In this document: one piece after another, positions 46,013 through 53,400 of the stretch
Layout of the letters: each line of letters opens with the position of its first letter
How positions within the stretch are numbered: position 1 is the first letter of the stretch
Assembly (NCBI RefSeq): GCF_025370785.1
Contig: NZ_JAMXFA010000015.1
Location: forward strand, 53,945-117,944
Source: Laspinema olomoucense D3b
GTDB lineage: Bacteria; Cyanobacteriota; Cyanobacteriia; Cyanobacteriales; Laspinemataceae
DNA length: 64,000 nucleotides
Reading direction: 5' to 3'
Translations under genes and position numbers: made by a program
Notes under the pieces: model-generated
Told to the model about the DNA's origin: nothing
Database searches by the model: none
The model's input: the letters and a program-made list of their open reading frames with translations, nothing else

Positions 46013-46393
46013 TTATTCCTGTTCTTGTTCTTCTTCTATCCACCATCGAAATAATGTAGGTTCTTCCTCGTTGTTAACAGTCACCAGAATTAAACTTTCA
46101 CCATAAGCATTCACAAACGAAGCCCGACAAAACCCCATCCCAGTTCCCGAACAGTCCTCAAATTCAGGATAGTCTAACTCATTTACCAGTCGCTCTAACG
46201 CCCCCGATAATAAATCGTTTGAGTTGGCATTTCGGTAATTAATCTGCCATCCCTCGTCTAAAACAAATTCTCTTGCTTCGCTGTAAGGCATAGACTGACT
46301 CAAATCCGTAGGGACTTCTTGTGTGACTCCATTCAAGGGCAGAAACACAATATTTAGAGCCAGTGCAATTCCTGAAAAAAGCGCGTGACGCAT
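46013..46393 (-). CDS. Exported hypothetical protein
   Basis: 126 residues. A signal peptide (about 1-24) is followed by a conserved short domain: PYSEAREFVLDEGWQINY, then ELDYPEFEDCSGTGMGFCRASFVNAYGESLILVTVN. The two cysteines in DCSGTGMGFC probably form a disulfide in the periplasm. This is a recurring cyanobacterial exported family without known function. ATG 46393 with AAGGAAAG upstream is convincing. The C-terminus is acidic (WWIEEEQEQE). Confidence 0.72.
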   Translation of the reverse strand: MRHALFSGIALALNIVFLPLNGVTQEVPTDLSQSMPYSEAREFVLDEGWQINYRNANSNDLLSGALERLVNELDYPEFEDCSGTGMGFCRASFVNAYGESLILVTVNNEEEPTLFRWWIEEEQEQE

Positions 46394-46572
46394 GATATTA
46401 CTTTCCTTTTACTGGACAACATGACAAAAGAAATTCTCCCTCTGCTAATCGTGGAAGGCGCAAAAATATGCGCCCTAGAGCTTCAAAAGGAGAATTTATT
46501 AGGGTTTCGGTTAACGGTTACTGCTGAATCTTTTTCTAAACTAAAACCCTACAATTGATTGATTCGCTTTAG

Positions 46573-46634
46573 ATTAGCCCGCGCAGGCGGGCTTTGTCCG
46601 TATAGACCCACCCTTCAGGGTGCGGTTAATTTTT
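46573..46634. repeat. Solo copy of the right-end array element
   Basis: AGCCCGCGCAGGCGGGCT, then TTGTCCGTATAGACC and CACCCTTCAGGGTG. It is the reverse complement of the unit tandemly repeated from 63761. It abuts the stop codon of the gene at 46633 and could serve as its terminator. Confidence 0.75.
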
Positions 46635-47736
46635 ACCGCCCAGAAAGTACAGGTTCTAAACCTAAAATAGACAGCAAACGGTCTACATCAAAATGCTCTG
46701 ACATGAGTTTTCGCATAAATTCCACTTTAATGGGTTCATGTAAACGAACTTGACCGAAGGTTTCATCGATAATTTCTACGGTTTTCAGCGTATCCAAATC
46801 AACGGATAAAACCGGAACCTCGACCTCTTCAGCGCGATTCAGAATCATCTGACTCGGTGGCATATGTCCGGTGAGAATCAGGCATTGGGTTGAGGTTTCC
46901 AGGGCCGCCAGTTGCAGTTCTGAGCGATCGCCTCCGGTAATCACTGCCATGTTTTGAGCTTGGGAGAAATACTTTAAAGCCGAGTTAACATTCATCGCCC
47001 CAATTTTCAGTGTTTCCACCATCAAATCTAGGCGATCGGGACGACAGAGCACCTCCGCATTCAGCCGTTGCACCAACTCTCGAACGCTGACACTACGAAG
47101 CAGATTGCTTCTTGGCAGCAACCCAAAGACGCGAATCCCCTGTTCTTCCAAAAACGGACGCAGAATCGTCGAGGCACTGGTCCAGGTTTCTTCCGGGATA
47201 TCCGTGAGGACCACCCCCAGGAGGCGATCGCCCAAGCGGTCCTGAACCGATAGCAGTTCCCCCACATCTAACATCGAGTGGAAGCGCGCCACCAACAACA
47301 CCGAAGCATCAATCCGAGTGGCAACTTTAGGCACCGACAAATTAAATAACCGGCCTTGATCTAAAGTCCCAGCCCCCTCTAAAATCGTTAAATCTCCCCC
47401 GAGTTGTTCCAACGAATTCACCAGACTCTCAGAGTAGTCCGTTTGTCCGATTCCTTGCAGACGTTTCTCCAGGGTCGGTCCATCTAAAAACAGCAGCGTC
47501 TCCCCTAGTCGGTTATCCGGCAGATTCAAAGTTTTAGCTAAAAATCGATGATCCTCGTCTATCCCATCATTATCTGATTCACTAAAACAGGTTCCCAGCG
47601 GTTTAGAATATGCAATGTCCAGCCCCTTGGCTTGGAATTGCTGCACCATGCCCAGGATAATCGAGGATTTACCGCTATAAGGCCGAGTTGATCCGATCGC
47701 GAGATATTTAGATGTTGGTTTGGCAGATGTTGGCAC
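46633..47736 (-). CDS. BioD-like P-loop/DRTGG domain protein (phosphotransacetylase N-terminal family)
   Basis: 367 residues. The N-terminal dethiobiotin-synthetase-like P-loop domain has AIGSTRPYSGKSSIILGM (Walker A) and LTILEGAGTLDQG. The C-terminal DRTGG domain (about 215-330) has NVNSALKYFSQAQNMAVITGGDRSELQLAALE. The pair equals the regulatory N-terminal half of long Pta, but the acetyltransferase domain is absent. In cyanobacteria this stand-alone protein is widespread and its role is unclear. GTG 47736 with GGAG upstream. Confidence 0.85.
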   Translation of the reverse strand: MPTSAKPTSKYLAIGSTRPYSGKSSIILGMVQQFQAKGLDIAYSKPLGTCFSESDNDGIDEDHRFLAKTLNLPDNRLGETLLFLDGPTLEKRLQGIGQTDYSESLVNSLEQLGGDLTILEGAGTLDQGRLFNLSVPKVATRIDASVLLVARFHSMLDVGELLSVQDRLGDRLLGVVLTDIPEETWTSASTILRPFLEEQGIRVFGLLPRSNLLRSVSVRELVQRLNAEVLCRPDRLDLMVETLKIGAMNVNSALKYFSQAQNMAVITGGDRSELQLAALETSTQCLILTGHMPPSQMILNRAEEVEVPVLSVDLDTLKTVEIIDETFGQVRLHEPIKVEFMRKLMSEHFDVDRLLSILGLEPVLSGR

Positions 47737-47832
47737 GCACTCACTCCCTATTCTCTTGTGTGGACAGTCTGGTTTGGGTCGTCAGAGTTAGGTCTTATCC
47801 CAAATCCAGTTGTAAAAAGTCAGTTTTCTCTC

Positions 47833-47889
47833 TTAGCCTGCGTAGGCAGGCTTCGTCCGCAAACGCCCCACCCTTCAGGGTGTGGGTCT
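47833..47889. repeat. Solo copy of the array element
   Basis: AGCCTGCGTAGGCAGGCT, then TTCGTCCGC and CCCACCCTTCAGGGTGTGGG, same orientation as the copy at 46573. One stem pair differs with compensation (C-G to T-A) relative to 46573. Confidence 0.7.
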
Positions 47890-47915
47890 TAGCTGGCTAA
47901 TCGTTAGTCTTTATT

Positions 47916-48374
47916 CTAGTCATCTAGTAACAGCAACTTCCGATAGAACCCTTTAGAAAAATCCACCAAGTGGTGTCGCTTATGGCTGATAATCACATCG
48001 ATTAAGTGGTCAATAAACTCAAAATTTGCCATCGTCACCTCGTAGCTGAGGTCAGCATTCCCATCAAATTGGATGCGACACCGGGTGAGGTCAGCAGGGA
48101 GAGAGGAAACGTGCCAGCTTGCTACAAATGGAATGTTTTCACCCCCCTCTATTTTCCGCTCACCCTCCAAATTCCCTTGACGATAAAGGCTAATCGCTCT
48201 CGGTAACACCGCTCGTTTATTGCCTTGGTAGTAAGGGATATAGACCCCTATTTCCCGATTATCAGCAGGCTGAAGTTGATCGAGGTTATTACCCATGCTC
48301 GCTGCTCCTTCTAGTCCAGTATCAATAAAAAGTGTAGTGGAGAAGGGGGTGGGGAATTGAATTCTTCCGGTCAT
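47916..48374 (-). CDS. Conserved hypothetical protein
   Basis: About 152 residues from ATG 48374, with GAGGATAGGGG upstream. Soluble and beta-rich: ATTLFIDTG-like text (FSTTLFIDTGLEGAASMGNN), PADNREIGVYIPYYQ, and VTMANFEFIDHLIDVIISHKRHHLVDFSKGFYRKLL. Not recognised as a known domain. The frame continues upstream into a C-rich repeat, which is unlikely to be coding. It lies upstream of the BioD/DRTGG gene on the same strand with a repeat between them. Confidence 0.62.
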   Translation of the reverse strand: MTGRIQFPTPFSTTLFIDTGLEGAASMGNNLDQLQPADNREIGVYIPYYQGNKRAVLPRAISLYRQGNLEGERKIEGGENIPFVASWHVSSLPADLTRCRIQFDGNADLSYEVTMANFEFIDHLIDVIISHKRHHLVDFSKGFYRKLLLLDD

Positions 48375-48428
48375 GATTCCCCTATCCTCGTCAATTGGGG
48401 CAATTTTTATTGAGTTGCTATTAGGGGG

Positions 48429-48551
48429 GGACCCCACCCTAACCCTCCCCTTGCTAAGGGGAGGGGACCGGAGGTAGTTTTTAAAGGTTGGTTTTCGCTC
48501 CCTTGCTGAGGGGAAGGGAGCGGAGGTGGTTTTTAAAGGTTGGTTTTCGCT
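48429..48551. repeat. C-rich repeat followed by a 30-base direct repeat
   Basis: GGACCCCACCCTAACCCTCC... matches the copies at 9157 and 30823. Its 3' part GGAGGTAGTTTTTAAAGG continuing to TTTTCGCT is repeated 52 bases later with one change, so the end of the element is duplicated in tandem. Confidence 0.7.
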
Positions 48552-48555
48552 TCTG

Positions 48556-48631
48556 TAGCCTGCGTAGGCAGGCTACCCTTCACCGAAGCCGCTAGCGCGT
48601 CTACGTCTGTGTAGCGCCACCCTTGAGGGTG
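48556..48631. repeat. Expanded copy of the array element
   Basis: AGCCTGCGTAGGCAGGCT is followed by an insert with CGCTAGCGCG and then CCACCCTTGAGGGTG. Same orientation as 46573 and 47833, but with a longer middle. Confidence 0.6.
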
Positions 48632-48928
48632 TCGGCTTTCCTAGTTCCCAGAAGACCGAATCCGGCTCAATTGCAGCAACGAGTTAGAAAAATAACAATC
48701 AAGGATACAATAAAACAACATTAAGGTTTCTCTAAGCTCCCAGTAATCCAGTTTCGACTTGCTGTTAAGCGGTAGAGACCGGATCCCTAGGATTCCCCGA
48801 GGGAATAGCAGTCCGGGGGCGATCGCCTGCTCGTCCTGACTGGCATTTCCCACTGAATCCCTGTCATGTCCTGGGGTCTAGGGGCTGAGAAACCACTAAA
48901 CCTGTATTACTTTTTACCTAAGTAAACT

Positions 48929-50350
48929 ATGCCAGCGAATTCCTGGCCCGAAAACAATTCCTTCGAGGAATTCGAGCCTCTTCATTTGATTTTGTCTGCT
49001 TTTGGAGATTCTGATCAGGTCGAAGACTTGAACTATCCGGGGTATCTGGGTCGCCGACTCAAAGCCGCAGTATTGCTATTGGGGATTACTATTCTCACCC
49101 TCGTCCTGCATTTCCTCTCTTGGGGATATTGGCTGGTATTGGGTTTTACGGCAATCTTAGCACTCCATGCGATTCGGATTGTCCGGGCGAAAGCATTCCC
49201 GACCCCACAACCCCTGGACCCGGAAGACCAGGAACACTGGCCCCAAGTTTCCTTACTGGTAGCGGCTAAAAACGAAGAAGCCGTGATTAGTAAGCTGATT
49301 GATGTGCTGTGCAATCTGGATTATCCGCGCGATCGCTATGAAGTCTGGGCGATCGACGATAACAGCAGCGATCGCACCCCGGAGGTGTTACAGCAACTTG
49401 CTGAAAAATATGACAACCTCAATATTTTTCGACGTTCTGCCGATGCTACAGGGGGAAAATCTGGGGCACTCAATCAAGTTATTCCCCTGACTGACGGAGA
49501 ATTTATCGGGGTCTTTGATGCCGATGCTCAAGTCTCCCCGGACTTCCTGCAACGGGTCCTCCCCACCTTCAATCCGCCCCAAGTGGGGGCCGTGCAGATG
49601 CGGAAGGCGATCGCCAATCCTGGAGTCAATTTTTGGACTAAGGGACAGGTGGCAGAAATGGCCTTAGATACCTATTTCCAACAGCAACGCATCGCCGTCG
49701 GTGGCATTGGGGAACTGCGCGGGAACGGTCAATTTATCCGGCGTCAAGCCCTCGATCGCTGTGGCGGATTCAACGAAGAAACCATCACCGATGACCTGGA
49801 TTTGACCCTGCGCCTGCATCTGGACCGTTGGGATGTCCAATTTATCAGCGTCCCTGTCCAAGAAGAGGGCGTCACTCGTCCCCTGGCCCTCTGGCATCAA
49901 CGGAATCGCTGGGGAGAAGGAGGATATCAGCGGTATTTAGACTATTGGCGGCTAATTTTCAGCGATCGCCTTCCCGGGTCCAAATCCTGGGATATGTTTG
50001 CCTTTTGGATTATCCAATATTTCCTCCCCGCAGCAGCCATCCCCGATTTAATCCTGGCGATCGCCTTCAAACATTTCCCCATTTACAGCCCCTTAACCAC
50101 CCTTGCCATGAGTCTTTCCTTGGTGGGAATCTTTACAGGGCTCCGGCGCATTGACCGCCAAACTGTTCAAACCGCCAAAACTCGCCCTACCTCCCCCCTC
50201 CAGACCCTCATCCAAACCGTGCGCGGTATCATTTACCTCCTGCACTGGGTAGTGGTGATTTCTAGCATCACCCTGCGGATTTCGGTCCGTCCCAAACAGC
50301 TCAAATGGGTGAAAACCGTTCATCAAGGCACCAGCGAATTACCTGCATAA
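48929..50350 (+). CDS. mgdA: Processive family 2 glycosyltransferase, probable monoglucosyldiacylglycerol synthase
   Basis: 473 residues. Two membrane helices (about 46-85), a cytosolic GT2 domain with AAKNEEAVI, DDNSSDRT (143-150), DAD (197-199), TDD (287-289) and QRNRW (324-328), then three to four C-terminal membrane helices. This layout, opening and length fit the cyanobacterial enzyme that makes glucosyldiacylglycerol, the precursor of galactolipids of thylakoids. The gene name is my best guess; a cellulose-synthase-like enzyme remains possible. ATG 48929 is good. A hairpin terminator follows. Confidence 0.75.
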   Translation: MPANSWPENNSFEEFEPLHLILSAFGDSDQVEDLNYPGYLGRRLKAAVLLLGITILTLVLHFLSWGYWLVLGFTAILALHAIRIVRAKAFPTPQPLDPEDQEHWPQVSLLVAAKNEEAVISKLIDVLCNLDYPRDRYEVWAIDDNSSDRTPEVLQQLAEKYDNLNIFRRSADATGGKSGALNQVIPLTDGEFIGVFDADAQVSPDFLQRVLPTFNPPQVGAVQMRKAIANPGVNFWTKGQVAEMALDTYFQQQRIAVGGIGELRGNGQFIRRQALDRCGGFNEETITDDLDLTLRLHLDRWDVQFISVPVQEEGVTRPLALWHQRNRWGEGGYQRYLDYWRLIFSDRLPGSKSWDMFAFWIIQYFLPAAAIPDLILAIAFKHFPIYSPLTTLAMSLSLVGIFTGLRRIDRQTVQTAKTRPTSPLQTLIQTVRGIIYLLHWVVVISSITLRISVRPKQLKWVKTVHQGTSELPA

Positions 50351-50367
50351 TTCTCCCGCCTGACTAT

Positions 50368-50393
50368 TAGGGGCGATTCCCGAATCGCCCCTA
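50368..50393. terminator. Perfect hairpin between convergent genes
   Basis: TAGGGGCGATTC and GAATCGCCCCTA pair perfectly around CC. It lies 18 bases after the GT2 stop and 43 bases before the dnaX stop, and is followed by AATTGTG without a T-run. Confidence 0.65.
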
Positions 50394-50435
50394 AATTGTG
50401 CGCTTGCTGGAAAAAGAGGCGTAAATCCAGTCGTC

Positions 50436-53400
50436 TCAAAAATCCAACCCCCCAAAGGGATCATCCTCTACATCCACATCATGGGGACTCTCTACAAATC
50501 CCCCCATTTCCTCCTCAGAACTGGGAGTTTGCACATCCCAGGTGTGGCTAAATTCTGCCTCAATTGCCCGACCCGGACGCACAGCCTCTGGGTCATCGGG
50601 AAGGCTGATTAAGGTCCCATTAAAATGGTTACTAAATCGTTGAGCCGCCCGCATGACCTCATCATCATTAGACTCTTCACCCCGGGGGATATCCCGTCTC
50701 CCTGGCGCTCCAACGGACAGCGGAGGGCGGTTTTCCGGCGCACTACCCGTTTCAAATTGGGGGTTTTGAGGGGGGGATTGATAGGGGGAGTTTTCGCGAT
50801 TTACCGGGCTTTGTGGCGTCGAATTCACCTGTCCATTGCCCGCAGGAGTAGCCGGGGGTTCCATCCGGGTGGAGGGGGTTTCGGAATGGCTAGGGGCGAT
50901 CGCCCCAGAAGCCGGAGGAGGTCCGTCCCCAGACACCTGTATCACCACCTTGACTCGGATATTAAACGCCTTAAAAAAGGCTGCTTCCACCTCCGACACC
51001 TTACTTTGCGCCATCTTAAACAGGTTCGGTGAGCGAATGGCAATCTGAGCTTGATGGTTACTGAAGCCAATCAGCCGTCCATGTTGCTGCAACAGCGCTT
51101 TGCAGCTCAAAGACAGGTATTCCACCAAAGTTTGCCAAGTTTGTTCCAGATTGCCACTCGGTTCTAAAGCCGATGGTTCCGGGTTCCCAGACCCCTGAAT
51201 CGATGGCGATGGCGGGGGAGAGGCAGGGCGATTTTCCTCGGGAGAGACTGCGCCAACGTTCCTCCCCTCGTTCCTCCCCTGTACTGGGGGAGACTGAGGG
51301 ACATTCTCAACAGAGGGAGGACGTGCAGAGGTTCTCCCCGGTGATGCCGCATTCCCAGCGCCTTGACTGGATGTTTCTTGCCGTCCCTGAGTTGGTGTAA
51401 TTAAAGCCGAGGGTAATAATCCCAACAGAGTTACTTCTAACCATAAACGAGGCTGAGTGGTATTTTTAATTTGGGCCTCGCTGCTGCGTAAATGTTGTTG
51501 TCCAGCTAAAATAGTCGGCATTTTCCATTGTTGAGCCACTGCACATAACTGTTCCCAAGTCGGAGGGGTAACGGCGACTAAATCCGGGCGATGGGGTGCC
51601 GTGTGAGCAATTAATAAATCCCGATAAAACCCGGCCAAATTTTGTAAAACAATCAGGGGTTCTCGACCCCGATTCATCAATTCTCGTGCTTTATCCAGGA
51701 CTTGTTCTGCATTATTTGCAGCGATCGCCTCTAACAACTGAATCAAATCTCGCTCCGGGACCGACCCCACCAAATCCCAAACCCGCTCTACGGTAACCTG
51801 TTCTTCCAATAACGAAAGCTGATCCAGCAGACTTTCTGCATCCCTGAGTCCCCCCTGAGCAATTTGAGCCACAGTCAAAACCGCTTCATCGCTGATATTA
51901 ATAGTTTCATTGCCTGCAATATGCTTCAAATGCTGAACCATTGAAGCTACAGGAATCCGGCGAAAATCAAATCGCTGACAGCGAGAAATAATCGTCGGTA
52001 AAACTCTTTGGGGGTCGGTTGTGGCTAAGACAAACACCACGCGATCGGGTGGTTCTTCTAAAGTTTTGAGCAATGAATTAAAAGCAGCCGTACTCAACAT
52101 ATGGCAATTATGAACTAACAGTCCATTTGCCACAAAGTTATGATGAGTTTCTACTTCAATATCGTAAACTTTAGCTGGAGATGCCATTTCGACTGATTCG
52201 ACCTTCTCCAAACTTGTAATCCATTGATGGGATTGAATAGCTTTGGAGTTCGTCCACGAACTTTCGGGTGGTATCTGCGTTGAGTTTAATGTAAGGGTAT
52301 GTTTTACTTCCATCATCTTTTCTGGAAGTGTAAAACATGATTTTGGCTGGATATCCGCAGTCTTTAAGCCAATCGGCAATGAGTTGATTTTCTTCGACAG
52401 AGTATCCTTCTGTATGCAGTTGAATGGATGGGCTGCCTTGAGAAATACTGAGGGATCCATCATCCATATAGAACCAAGCCAACCCTTCTGGTGTAATTTG
52501 CTTGAGCCACTCATTAGAAACCCGCTTTTTTCTACCTTGGGGTCTAACTGATTCAAAAACTGCTGGGAGTTGGGGATGACAACGGGTCTGGCAACAGACG
52601 GAGAGATATCCATATCCTTGGTTGGGTGCCATTCGGATTTGGGGTTGCAGTGCTGCAAGACGGGAGGCTTTGTATTCCATCCATTCTCGTTGAGGTTCTC
52701 CATGAGTCCAAGACAATCTAGGAAATCGACTGTATTGGTTGGGGTAGGTAATGCAGCCATCTCCAAGCAAGGTTCCGTAGATAAGCCCCAGTGTGTCGGC
52801 TGACAGAAGTTCGGCATTAGCCAAAAACTTTTCCGTTCTTTTATCCCACTGCCCATGTCCTTTTTTGTATGGATGTCTCTTCCAGTGGGAATTGATTCCG
52901 ACAACAGTTGAGGGAGTTTTGCGAGTAAGCAGGTAGTTAGGAATATCGAGTTGTTCTCCACAGCCGCAGGCACAGAATGGTCTACAGTATTCCAGTTCTG
53001 CGAGCTTATCTGCCAAGGTTGCGAGCTTGTAATGGTTTTGCTTAGTTGGATGCTTTTCCCAGTAGCGTTGGACGTATTCCACGCTGGTTTTTTTGGCCAG
53101 ATTTGGTATTTCCAATTTTTCCCCGCATCCACAGGCACACAGGGGTCTAAGTTCTTCCAACGCTGCGAGTTTGCTATTCCAAGGGGTGGATTTACAGCGG
53201 GGGTGATGGTTCTTTTTGTAGGTGTATTGATTCCAGTATTTTTGGATAGTGTCAATACTGGCATTATTTTTGAGGTAAGACTCTGGAACTGTAAGTCTGG
53301 CTCCACAGCCACAGGCACAAAGGGGCCAGATAGATTCAAGCTGGGTGAGGGTACTTTCGCGGCGATCGCGCTGTTTAAAGTTTTCTGGCTCAGGGAAGGC

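Larger units (their letters stand above)
48375..48928. other. Repeat-rich intergenic region
   Basis: 554 bases with at least three repeat kinds: the C-rich element (48429-48474), a 30-base direct repeat (48470-48499 and 48522-48551) and a copy of the array element (48556-48631). A 70-codon minus-strand open frame (48641-48853) has no support. The promoter of the GT2 gene must lie at the right end. Confidence 0.7.

Noticed and set aside
48641..48853. 70-codon minus-strand open frame
   Set aside because: No SD and no recognisable family; it lies among repeats.
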